From positions 124,001 to 188,000 of the forward strand of contig NZ_JAJHNP010000008.1 of assembly GCF_020819595.1 (NCBI RefSeq): a stretch of DNA of 64,000 bases, in the 5' to 3' direction. This document shows positions 42,751 through 50,505 of this stretch, in pieces; the stretch's first letter is position 1; each line of letters starts with the position of its first letter. Position numbers and translations under genes: made by a program. Below the pieces are notes generated by a model, which saw only the letters and a program-made list of their open reading frames with translations, made no database searches and was not told the DNA's origin. Origin of the DNA: Streptomyces barringtoniae. Its GTDB lineage: Bacteria; Actinomycetota; Actinomycetes; Streptomycetales; Streptomycetaceae.

Positions 42751-43221
42751 GTGAACATCGCCAAGCCCGCCGCGCTGCTCGTCGCGGCCACCGCCCTGCT
42801 CGCCGGCCCCACGGTCGCGGCCACCGCCGCAGCACCGGACGGTACCCGGGTCACCGGCGTCCAGCAGGTCGCCGACCAGGTCCTCGCGGGCCACCCGAAG
42901 CCCCTCTCCGCCTCCGCCGACAAGGTCCGCTACGACGGCCTGACCCTCACCAGGGCCCCGCGTGGCAAGGTCGCCGCCAAGGACCTGGACTGCGCCTACG
43001 GTCACCTGTGCATGATCGTCAGGGGCACCAAGTTCGACTTCTACAAGTGCCAGACCTGGACCGTGAACAACTGGACCGGGGACGGCCCGTTCACCAACAA
43101 CCAGACCCCGGGCACGGTCGCCAGCTTCTACAACCAGGACGGCAGCACCCGCTGGACGTCGACGGCGTACGAGGCCGGCACGGCGACCTGGGACCCGATC
43201 TACTCCCTGCGCCCCTGCTGA
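42751..43221 (+). CDS. Secreted peptidase-inhibitor-like protein (I36 family type)
   Basis: This 156-aa secreted protein starts at GTG 42751 after GGGGGA. A signal peptide (MNIAKPAALLVAATALLAGP) with cleavage near AAAAPD is followed by a pro-like region. A C-terminal domain with four Cys residues (DLDCAYGHLC, FYKCQTW, SLRPC) matches the SMPI/I36 inhibitor-like group. Many such proteins are not proven inhibitors. It lies 81 bases after the kinase gene on the same strand. Confidence 0.75.
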   Translation: MNIAKPAALLVAATALLAGPTVAATAAAPDGTRVTGVQQVADQVLAGHPKPLSASADKVRYDGLTLTRAPRGKVAAKDLDCAYGHLCMIVRGTKFDFYKCQTWTVNNWTGDGPFTNNQTPGTVASFYNQDGSTRWTSTAYEAGTATWDPIYSLRPC

Positions 43222-43227
43222 CCCGAC

Positions 43228-43464
43228 CTAAGAGCCTCGACGGCCTCCGGCTCCCTCGGGGGAGGGCCGGAGGCCGTCGATGAACGCTGTCCAGGCGTGG
43301 GCGGGGAAGAGGAGGGCGGGGCCGTCCGGGCTCTTGGAGTCGCGGACGGGGACGAGGTTGGGGAGAGCGTCGGCTACTTCTACGCAGTCGGCGCCGTCGT
43401 TGTTGCTGTAACTGCTCTTGCGCCAGGTGACCGAACTCAGGTCAATCCCCTTGCCGAGCTTCAT
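43228..43464 (-). CDS. DUF397 domain protein
   Basis: This 78-aa protein has the DUF397 core WRKSSYSNNDGADCVEVADA, then VPVRDSKSPDGPALLFPAHAW. DUF397 proteins are typical partners of Scr1/WhiJ-like helix-turn-helix regulators in Streptomyces. It is downstream of, and overlaps by 23 bases, the regulator gene. The pair probably forms a toxin/antitoxin-like or developmental regulatory unit. Confidence 0.9.
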   Translation of the reverse strand: MKLGKGIDLSSVTWRKSSYSNNDGADCVEVADALPNLVPVRDSKSPDGPALLFPAHAWTAFIDGLRPSPEGAGGRRGS

Positions 43465-44296
43465 GTCTGTAGGTCCTCGCTGCTTCTTCGATCAGGGCAA
43501 GGGACGCGTCAGGCGGTAGTGCGACGGCCCTAAGCAGATCGTACGACCCGCGATAGCCCTTCACGAGAGGCGGAAAGTCCACGATCTGGCCGTTGAAGTC
43601 CCCTTCCGTCCACACCAGAGGTGGAGCGTCAGCGAAGGTCATGATCTTGACCATGCCGTGCATGAGAGGGTGCCAGGGGCGAGTTTCCGGGACGATCTGC
43701 AGAACGCTCCGCGTCGACCCGATCACGTCCAGGATGTGCTCCAACTGCTCGGCCATCAGCGCAGGTGGAAGCGGTACGTTCCGGATGAGCGACTCCCGCA
43801 GGATTCCCCAGTAGGTCGGCCGGTCCTGGCGTTTCCACAACTCCGCACGCGCCATACGTGCACGCACGTTCTTCTCGACCGTGTCCGGGGAAATCAGCGG
43901 CGCCCCGTACTGCATAAGACCCCGCATGCACGCCTCAGTCTGCAGGAGACCGGGAATGGCATTGGGCGCCCACTCCTCCAGCGTCGCCGCTTGCTTCTCC
44001 AGGTCCGGCACCTCCACGTAGTACAGCGGATGCCCCGTGCTCCTCGCCTTGGCCGCGTCTCTACACCGCCGCTCGAAAAACCCGTCTGTCCCCAGCTTCC
44101 GGTCCACGTGCCGGGCCAGATCCATCGGCATGCCCCGCTCCCCCCGCTCGATCTGGCTCAGGAACGAGATCCCCCGGAAGCTCCCCTCCGCCAACTGCTC
44201 CAGCGTCAGCCCCGCTTCCTCCCGCTTGAAGCGCAACTCGGCGCCGTAGAAGCTCGGGACACTTGCCGAGGCGTCAGGGTCCTTACGCGCAGGCAC
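43442..44296 (-). CDS. Scr1/WhiJ-type XRE family regulator
   Basis: This 284-aa protein has an N-terminal helix-turn-helix (LRFKREEAGLTLEQLAEGSF, then FLSQIERGERGMPMDLARHV) and a C-terminal domain typical of the DUF5753/Scr1 family (WAPNAIPGLLQTEACMRGLM, then RQDRPTYWGILRESLIRN). These regulators commonly partner with DUF397 proteins. The GTG start at 44296 faces the HATPase gene across a 108-base gap. Confidence 0.9.
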   Translation of the reverse strand: MPARKDPDASASVPSFYGAELRFKREEAGLTLEQLAEGSFRGISFLSQIERGERGMPMDLARHVDRKLGTDGFFERRCRDAAKARSTGHPLYYVEVPDLEKQAATLEEWAPNAIPGLLQTEACMRGLMQYGAPLISPDTVEKNVRARMARAELWKRQDRPTYWGILRESLIRNVPLPPALMAEQLEHILDVIGSTRSVLQIVPETRPWHPLMHGMVKIMTFADAPPLVWTEGDFNGQIVDFPPLVKGYRGSYDLLRAVALPPDASLALIEEAARTYRHEARQGD

Positions 44297-44404
44297 AACT
44301 CACCACCGCCCGTTTACCAGTTACCCAGCGCAACCGAAACCTCTTTCAAGGTAGGGCAGCCGACGCCACTCTGTGAGTGATTCGTCACAGAAAGGCATAC
44401 GGCC

Positions 44405-44791
44405 ATGCTCCCCCGCCCCCACAACCGATCACTGATCCTGGACCTGCTCGCCCAGCCCAAGGCCGTACCGGAGGTCCGTCGTGCCGTACGCGAGCACCTG
44501 AACGACACCCCGTGTCCCGAACTCCAGCTCTGCGTGAGCGAGTTGCTGACCAACGTGATCAACCACGTCGGCGAGGGCACCCCGGTCACCGTACGGCTGA
44601 CACGCGTGGACGGCGGCCGTACCCGACTGGAGGTCAGCGACCCCGACGCCCACGCCTGGCTCGTACGACGCCGCCCCGGCGCCGAGGAGGAGTCCGGCCG
44701 AGGCCTGCTGCTGATCGACGCCGTCGCGCTGCGGTGGGGCGTCGAACACGGTCCCGGTGGCAAGACCGTGTGGTGCGAGTGCGCCGTGTGA
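44405..44791 (+). CDS. Anti-sigma-factor-like HATPase (serine-kinase type)
   Basis: This 128-aa protein has the HATPase_c fold of RsbW-like ATP-binding regulators: VSELLTNVINHVGEGTPVTV (N-box), EVSDPDAHAW, and GRGLLLIDAVALRWGVE (G-box). The Streptomyces HATPase/DUF397/Scr1 triplet resembles the abaA/whiJ-type developmental loci. It is divergent from the Scr1-like regulator gene. Confidence 0.9.
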   Translation: MLPRPHNRSLILDLLAQPKAVPEVRRAVREHLNDTPCPELQLCVSELLTNVINHVGEGTPVTVRLTRVDGGRTRLEVSDPDAHAWLVRRRPGAEEESGRGLLLIDAVALRWGVEHGPGGKTVWCECAV

Positions 44792-44799
44792 GCCCGCGC

Positions 44800-45756
44800 T
44801 CATCGTCCGGCCACCAGCGCCTCGGCCGTCTCGGTCCGGGCGTACAGGATGCTGCGGCCGAGCCGGGTGGTGCGGAGCAGGCCCGCGTCGCGGAGTGCCG
44901 TGAGGTGCTGTGACGCGCCGCCCACCGTGAGCCCGGCGAGCGCGGCGAGCTGGGTGGTGGTCGCCGGTTCCCGGAGCAGGGTGAGCAGACGCGCCTTCGG
45001 TCGGCCGACCACTCGGGTGAGCGCGTCCGAGGGAGCGGCCGGGCGTGACTCCCAGATCGTCGCGGTCCCGCGCGCCGGGTAGCGCAGGAGCGGCTGCCAG
45101 GGAGGCGTGGCGAGCAGCCACACGCGGGGCCAGGCGAACGCGGACGGGCCGAGGACCAGGCCCCGTCCGCCCAGTTCGAAGGTGCCGGTGCGGTTGCTGC
45201 GCAGCCGCACCCCGAGTCTGCCGTCCTCCCAGCTCAGGCCAGGGTCCAGGTCGGCGAAGAGCCGGCGGCTGCCCCCGGTGGAGAGCAGCTGGGCCCGGTG
45301 CCGTACGTCGGCTTCGAGGACCGCGCGGATGCGTGGCCAGTACGGTGCCACCGCCAGTTCCCAGTACGCCTCGATGGTCGTCACCACCCGGTCGACGGCC
45401 ACGGCGGGATCCGGGTACCGGGGCAGGCCCAGGGTGTCGAGGTCGGCGTGGATCCGTTCCACCGGGTGCGCGCGCAGCGCCGCGAGTTCGAGCCGGATGT
45501 CCGGGGCCGAGGTCAGCGGGGCCGGTGCGACGAATGCGGCGATCTTCGGGGTGAGCAGTTCGGTGACCGGCCGCAGGTCCAGCCGCGCCCGCGCCAGGCG
45601 GTGGCGTACGGCCGTGAGCCATGGGCCGTGCAGGGTGTGACCATCGTGGCCGTCGGTGTCGGAAAGGACGCGCAGGCTCGCGATCGTCTCCCACAGCGGC
45701 GAGATCGCCAGACGGCTCAGCGCGAGGTCCTCGGTGGTGAACTCCAGCTCAAGCAC
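44800..45756 (-). CDS. Winged-helix (ArsR-like) regulator with N-terminal DUF5937-type domain
   Basis: This 318-aa protein has a long N-terminal alpha-helical domain (LALSRLAISPLWETIASLRV to VEAYWELAV-like segments). A C-terminal winged helix follows: RLLTLLREPATTTQLAALAG, then GGASQHLTALRDAGLLRTTR, LGRSILYARTETAEALV. The arrangement fits a DUF5937/ArsR-type regulator. Its GTG start at 45756 is divergent from the following MFS gene (about 67 bases to the preferred start), suggesting control of that exporter. Confidence 0.83.
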   Translation of the reverse strand: MLELEFTTEDLALSRLAISPLWETIASLRVLSDTDGHDGHTLHGPWLTAVRHRLARARLDLRPVTELLTPKIAAFVAPAPLTSAPDIRLELAALRAHPVERIHADLDTLGLPRYPDPAVAVDRVVTTIEAYWELAVAPYWPRIRAVLEADVRHRAQLLSTGGSRRLFADLDPGLSWEDGRLGVRLRSNRTGTFELGGRGLVLGPSAFAWPRVWLLATPPWQPLLRYPARGTATIWESRPAAPSDALTRVVGRPKARLLTLLREPATTTQLAALAGLTVGGASQHLTALRDAGLLRTTRLGRSILYARTETAEALVAGR

Positions 45757-45822
45757 CCGTCGAGTTTAGGTATTTCTGAACTCATGGCGGGCGGTGCGGT
45801 CCGCCCGCCAGCCTCGGGCGCC

Positions 45823-47097
45823 ATGACTCCCACACTCCTCGCACCTCCCGCCGCGAACCGGCGGCACCGCGGCGTCCTCGCCGACCGCGACTTCCGGCTC
45901 CTGTACACGGCGGACGCGGCCGGCAGGCTCGGCGCGCAGGTCAGTTTTCTGGCGCTCCCCGTCCTGGCGCAGACCGTGCTGCACACGGGGGCGGCACAGG
46001 TCGGCGTGCTGTCCGCGCTCGGCACCGTGGCCTTCCTGATCGTCGGCCTGCCCGCGGGCGCGTGGGTGGACCGCATGCCCAAGCGGACCGTGCTCGTCGC
46101 GGCCAACCTGAGCAGGGTCGCGCTGATGGGCTCGATACCCGTGGCCTGGGCCTGCGGCGTACTGGCTCTCCAGCAGCTGTACGTGGTCGTGTTCCTGACC
46201 GGGGTGGCGACGGTCTTCTTCGACGTCGCGCATCTGTCGTACGTCCCCTGCCTCGTCGGCGCGGACCGGCTCGTCGCCGCCAACTCCCGGCTCGCCGGGC
46301 TGAACCAGGCCGCCGACGTCTCCGGACGCGGCGTCGGCGGGCTGGTGGTGCAGTTGCTCGGGCCGGCGGCGGCCGTCGTCGTCGACGCGCTCGGTTTTCT
46401 GTGGTCGGCGTGGTGGATCGCGCGGATCCGGGCCGTCGAGCCGGCCCCGGCCCGGCGTACGGCCGGGCCCCGGCTCTGGGCGGAGACGGCGGCGGGGCTG
46501 CGCTTCGTGCTCGGCCATCCGGTGCTGCGCGCCCTCGCCGTCAAGGGGGCCGTGGCCAACCTGGCGATCCAGCTGTGCCAGGTGTCGTTCGTGGTGCTGT
46601 TCACGGAGGAACTGCACCTGTCGGCGGGGCTGCTGGGGCTGCTGCTGTCGGCCGGAGGCGTCGGTGGATTTCTCGGCGCACTCGCCGCGTCGGCGGCCGG
46701 CCGACGCCTCGGGCACGGCCGGGCCTTGTGGCTCGTCGGCGCGGTAACGGGTCCGTTCGCCCTGCTCACCGCCCTGATGGCCCGAGGGCCCATGCTGTGG
46801 GTGGGCGCAGCCGGCTGGACGGTCACCCTCGTCCAGACCGGCCTGGCCAACGTCCTCGCGGTAAGCACCCGCCAGCGGGTGACCCCGGCGGCGATGCTGG
46901 GCCGGATGAACGCCACGTTCCGGTTCCTGCTCACCGGGGCGCTGTCCGTCGGTGCCCTGCTGGCCGGGCTCATCGGGACCTTCGCCGGGGTCCGCGCCGC
47001 GATCTGCGGCGGTGCCGTCCTGATCGCCGCCGGCTGGCTCGTCGTCTTCTGCTCACCGCTGCGGAACGTGCGTCACCTGGACGAACTCGGTACCTGA
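45823..47097 (+). CDS. MFS transporter
   Basis: This 424-aa transporter has about 11-12 hydrophobic segments. LADRDFRLLYTADAAGRLG is at the N-terminus, motif A-like GLPAGAWVDRMPKRTVLVAA follows, and a later helix-rich region ends SPLRNVRHLDEL. The start at ATG 45823 was chosen as the natural N-terminus before the first helix. ATG 45784 is possible, with a TAGGTA -10-like box 11 bases upstream (leaderless). It is likely controlled by the divergent ArsR-like gene. The substrate is unknown. Confidence 0.87.
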   Translation: MTPTLLAPPAANRRHRGVLADRDFRLLYTADAAGRLGAQVSFLALPVLAQTVLHTGAAQVGVLSALGTVAFLIVGLPAGAWVDRMPKRTVLVAANLSRVALMGSIPVAWACGVLALQQLYVVVFLTGVATVFFDVAHLSYVPCLVGADRLVAANSRLAGLNQAADVSGRGVGGLVVQLLGPAAAVVVDALGFLWSAWWIARIRAVEPAPARRTAGPRLWAETAAGLRFVLGHPVLRALAVKGAVANLAIQLCQVSFVVLFTEELHLSAGLLGLLLSAGGVGGFLGALAASAAGRRLGHGRALWLVGAVTGPFALLTALMARGPMLWVGAAGWTVTLVQTGLANVLAVSTRQRVTPAAMLGRMNATFRFLLTGALSVGALLAGLIGTFAGVRAAICGGAVLIAAGWLVVFCSPLRNVRHLDELGT

Positions 47098-47110
47098 GCC
47101 GACACCGCGT

Positions 47111-47170
47111 GCCGGCTCAGGTACCGGCGCTCAGGTGTCGGCTCAGGTGTCAGCTCAGGTGTCGGCTCAG
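47111..47170. repeat. Tandem 12-base repeats between MFS gene and purH
   Basis: Four to five copies of GTCGGCTCAGGT-like units (one of 14 bases) fill the short gap between convergent genes and reach the purH stop. They may form a looped structure or simply be a recent expansion. Confidence 0.7.
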
Positions 47171-48738
47171 TGGAAGAAGTGGCGCGTGCCCGTGAAGTAC
47201 ATCGTCACGCCCGCCTCCTTGGCGGCCTCGACGACCTGCTCGTCACGGATCGAGCCGCCCGGCTGGACGATCGCCCGCACGCCGGCCTCGATGAGGATCG
47301 CCGGGCCGTCGGGGAAGGGGAAGAACGCGTCCGAGGCGGCGTAGGAACCGCGCGCCCGCTCCTCACCGGCCCGCTCGACGGCCAGCTTGCAGGAGTCGAC
47401 CCGGTTGACCTGGCCCATGCCGACGCCGACCGAGGCGCCGTCCTTGGCGAGCAGGATCGCGTTGGACTTCACCGCGCGGCACGCCTTCCAGGCGAAGGCG
47501 AGCTCCTTCAGCTCCTCCGGGGAGAGCGCCTCGCCGCTGGCCAGCGTCCAGTTCGCCGGGTCGTCGCCGTCGGCCTGGAGCCGGTCGGTGACCTGGAGCA
47601 GGACACCGCCGTCGACCTGCTTGGCCTCGACCCGGTTGCAGGGCGCGCCCTGGGCCTTCAGGACCCGGATGTTCTTCTTCTTGGCGAGGGCCTCCAGGGC
47701 CCCCTCCTCGTAGTCGGGCGCGACGATGACCTCGGTGAAGATCTCCGCGACCTGCTCGGCCATCTCCCGGCTCACCGGCCGGTTGACGGCGATCACGCCG
47801 CCGTAGGCCGACACCGGGTCACAGGCGTGCGCCTTGCGGTGCGCCTCGGCGACGTCCGAACCCACCGCGATACCACAGGGGTTGGCGTGCTTGATGATCG
47901 CGACGCAGGGCTCGTCGTGGTCGTACGCGGCACGGCGGGCGGCGTCCGTGTCCGTGTAGTTGTTGTACGACATCTCCTTGCCGTGCAGCTGCTCGGCGTC
48001 CGCGAGCCCGCCGCTGCCGTCGACGTACAGGGCGGCCGGCTGGTGCGGGTTCTCGCCGTAGCGCAGGGTGTTCTTGCGCTCGAAGGTGGCGCCGAGGAAG
48101 TCGGGGAACCGCGACTCGTCCACCGGCGCGTACGAGGAGGCGAACCAGGAGGCGACGGCCACGTCGTAGGCGGCGGTGTGCTGGAACGCCTCGGCGGCCA
48201 GCCGCTTGCGGGCGGCGAGGTCGAAGCCGCCGTCCTTCACGGCCGCGAGCACGTCGGCGTACCGCTCGGGGCTGGTCACCACGGCGACGGAGGGGTGGTT
48301 CTTGGCGGCGGCGCGGACCATCGAGGGGCCGCCGATGTCGATCTGCTCCACGCACTCGTCGTCGCTCGCGCCCGAGGCTACGGTCTCGCGGAAGGGGTAG
48401 AGGTTGACGACGACGAGGTCGAACGGCTCGACGCCGAGCTCGGCGAGCTGCTGCCGGTGGCTCTCCAGCCGCAGGTCGGCGAGGATGCCCGCGTGCACCC
48501 TCGGGTGCAGCGTCTTCACCCGGCCGTCCAGGCACTCGGGGAAGCCGGTCAGCTCCTCGACCTTGGTGACGGGGACGCCGGCGGCGGCGATACGGCCGGC
48601 CGTGGACCCGGTGGAGACCAGCTCCACACCGGCCTCGTGCAGCCCGCGCGCGAGGTCTTCCAGCCCGGTCTTGTCGTAGACGCTGACGAGCGCGCGACGG
48701 ATGGCCCGCTTGCCGCTCTCGATGCTCTCGGCGGTCAC
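47167..48738 (-). CDS. purH: AICAR transformylase/IMP cyclohydrolase
   Basis: This bifunctional enzyme performs the last two steps of IMP synthesis, 523 aa. The N-terminal cyclohydrolase domain has VSVYDKTGLEDLARGLHEAG, STGSTAGRIAAAGV and GRVKTLHPRVHAGIL. The C-terminal transformylase has RYGENPHQPAALY, ACDPVSAYGGVIAVNR and SDAFFPFPDG. The GTG start at 48738 overlaps the purN stop by four bases (GTGA), so translation is coupled. It converges on the MFS gene. Confidence 0.98.
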   Translation of the reverse strand: MTAESIESGKRAIRRALVSVYDKTGLEDLARGLHEAGVELVSTGSTAGRIAAAGVPVTKVEELTGFPECLDGRVKTLHPRVHAGILADLRLESHRQQLAELGVEPFDLVVVNLYPFRETVASGASDDECVEQIDIGGPSMVRAAAKNHPSVAVVTSPERYADVLAAVKDGGFDLAARKRLAAEAFQHTAAYDVAVASWFASSYAPVDESRFPDFLGATFERKNTLRYGENPHQPAALYVDGSGGLADAEQLHGKEMSYNNYTDTDAARRAAYDHDEPCVAIIKHANPCGIAVGSDVAEAHRKAHACDPVSAYGGVIAVNRPVSREMAEQVAEIFTEVIVAPDYEEGALEALAKKKNIRVLKAQGAPCNRVEAKQVDGGVLLQVTDRLQADGDDPANWTLASGEALSPEELKELAFAWKACRAVKSNAILLAKDGASVGVGMGQVNRVDSCKLAVERAGEERARGSYAASDAFFPFPDGPAILIEAGVRAIVQPGGSIRDEQVVEAAKEAGVTMYFTGTRHFFH

Positions 48739-49373
48739 TGGATAACTACCTTTCGTCCCTCAATGCGATAGCCGTTGCGGGCGATCCGCCCCACGACCTC
48801 GACGAGCAGCCTTCGCTCGACTTCCTTGATGCGCTCGTGCAGCGCGCTCTCGTCGTCCTCGTCCCGGACCTCGACCACGCCCTGGGCGATGACCGGGCCG
48901 GTGTCGACGCCGTCGTCGACGAAGTGGACGGTGCAGCCGGTGACCTTGGCGCCGTACGCGAGCGCGTCACGGACGCCGTGGGCCCCCGGAAAACTGGGCA
49001 GCAGGGCGGGGTGCGTGTTCACGAACCGCCCGCCGAACCGGGCGAGGAACTCCTTGCCGACGATCTTCATGAACCCGGCGGAGACCACGAAGTCCGGCTC
49101 GTACGCGGCCACGGCCTCGGTGAGGGCGGCATCCCACTCCTCGCGGCTCGCATGGTCCTTGACCTTGCACACGAAGGTCGGCAGCCCGGCCCGTTCGGCG
49201 CGGGCGAGCCCCTCGATGCCGGCGCGGTCGGCCCCTACGGCGACGATCCGGGCGCCGTACCGCTCGGCTCCGGTGCGCTCGATCTCGTCCAGGAGCGCCT
49301 GCAGATTGGTGCCGGATCCGGAGACCAGCACGACGAGGCGCTTGACCGCTGGGCCAGCGGGGGTGGCGGCCAC
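48735..49373 (-). CDS. purN: Phosphoribosylglycinamide formyltransferase
   Basis: This folate-dependent GAR transformylase has 212 aa. The N-terminal substrate site is VVLVSGSGTNLQALLD, followed by AGFMKIVGKEFLARFGGRFV, and NTHPALLPSFPGAHGVRDAL bears the conserved His and Asn. FVDDGVDTGPVI is also present. The GTG start at 49373 has an AAAGGG site upstream. It lies upstream of purH in the same operon; folD elsewhere in the window supplies its formyl-THF branch. Confidence 0.97.
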   Translation of the reverse strand: MAATPAGPAVKRLVVLVSGSGTNLQALLDEIERTGAERYGARIVAVGADRAGIEGLARAERAGLPTFVCKVKDHASREEWDAALTEAVAAYEPDFVVSAGFMKIVGKEFLARFGGRFVNTHPALLPSFPGAHGVRDALAYGAKVTGCTVHFVDDGVDTGPVIAQGVVEVRDEDDESALHERIKEVERRLLVEVVGRIARNGYRIEGRKVVIQ

Positions 49374-49420
49374 GATGGGGCCCTTTCTGGGGTGGCGACG
49401 ATTCCGGCCAGCGCTTTGTA

Positions 49421-49434
49421 CATTCGTACGAATG
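49421..49434. promoter_or_regulatory. Perfect palindrome upstream of purN
   Basis: CATTCGTACGAATG is a perfect 14-base palindrome 48 bases upstream of the purN start. It sits where an operator would lie, but no known regulator can be assigned from the sequence alone. Confidence 0.5.
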
Positions 49435-49666
49435 CGTCACGCCCCTCGATACAGGGAAGTCTACGAAGCGGCCGACCGTCAGCAACGATACCGGCACACG
49501 GGAAGGCCCCCACGGGACGGGGGCGTGGCCGGAAGGTAGCGTTCGTGGGGAATCAAGAAGGGGGCTGTCTCCGGCAGCCCCGGGAACGCGGTCGTCATGC
49601 GGCGCGTTCACGGGGTGGAAGCTCACGTCGGACTGCCGTATTGACCTAGGGGAAGACGCTCTTTTG

Positions 49667-50479
49667 ATGCCCGATCGCAGCCTGCGACTCCTGACGTTCC
49701 CTCTGCGCCCGGCCCAGGGAGGCGAGCGTCGTGCCGTACTGCTGCGGGAGCGGCCGGCCTCGCCGCCGGAGGCGCCCCAGGGCGGGCGTGACGGTGACGG
49801 ACGGGGCAGCGGGCCGCAGGACGACAATCCCTTCGCGCCGCCGCCCGAGGGCGCGCCGGACCGGCCCTGGCAGCCGCGCCACCCCGAGGGCTCGCACGGA
49901 CACGGACAGGGGCAGGGCTCCGGTCAAGGCCAGGGGAACGGCTCCGGTCACGGCGGCGGTTCGCCGTGGGGCGACCAGTGGAGCGACCGCCAGCCCGGGC
50001 GCTCCCCCGGCGGCTTCGGCGAGCGGCCCGGCGGTGGCCCCCAGGGTCCGAGCGGGCCGGCCGGCCCCGGCGGCATGCGCTGGGACCCGACCGACCCCGC
50101 CCAGCGCCGCGCGCGCTACGCCCTGCTGTCCGGCATGTGGGCCGTCTTCTTCGCCCTGTTCAGCTGGCCGTACGTGGCCCTGTTGCTGGGCGCGCTCGCC
50201 CTGTACTGGGGCGTCAGCGCCCTGCGCGCCAAGCCGCGGACACCCGACCCGAACACCGCGGCTCCCGCGGGCGGCCGCCCCCAGATCACGGCAGCCGTCG
50301 GCGGCCTGGTCACCGCGTCGCTGGCCCTGGTCCTCGTGGCCTCGACATTCACGGTCCAGTTCGTCTACCGCGACTACTACACGTGCGTGAACGACGCCCT
50401 CACCCACGAGGCCAAACAGTCCTGCCAGCAGCTGCTGCCGAAGGAGCTGCGGGGGGTCCTGGGCGTCGGCAACAGCTGA
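49667..50479 (+). CDS. Hypothetical membrane protein with Gly-rich N-terminus
   Basis: This 270-aa protein has a polar, low-complexity first half (GHGQGQGSGQGQGNGSGHGG) and two or three hydrophobic helices (LLSGMWAVFFALFSWPYVAL, LALYWGVSAL, ITAAVGGLVTASLALVLVAS). A C-terminal region with two Cys (YYTCVNDALTHEAKQSCQQL) follows. The start is uncertain: ATG 49667 has GGGGAAG upstream, and an in-frame TTG precedes it. The function is unknown. Confidence 0.7.
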   Translation: MPDRSLRLLTFPLRPAQGGERRAVLLRERPASPPEAPQGGRDGDGRGSGPQDDNPFAPPPEGAPDRPWQPRHPEGSHGHGQGQGSGQGQGNGSGHGGGSPWGDQWSDRQPGRSPGGFGERPGGGPQGPSGPAGPGGMRWDPTDPAQRRARYALLSGMWAVFFALFSWPYVALLLGALALYWGVSALRAKPRTPDPNTAAPAGGRPQITAAVGGLVTASLALVLVASTFTVQFVYRDYYTCVNDALTHEAKQSCQQLLPKELRGVLGVGNS

Positions 50480-50505
50480 GGCTCCGCTCGGCGCACGCCG
50501 GTCGG

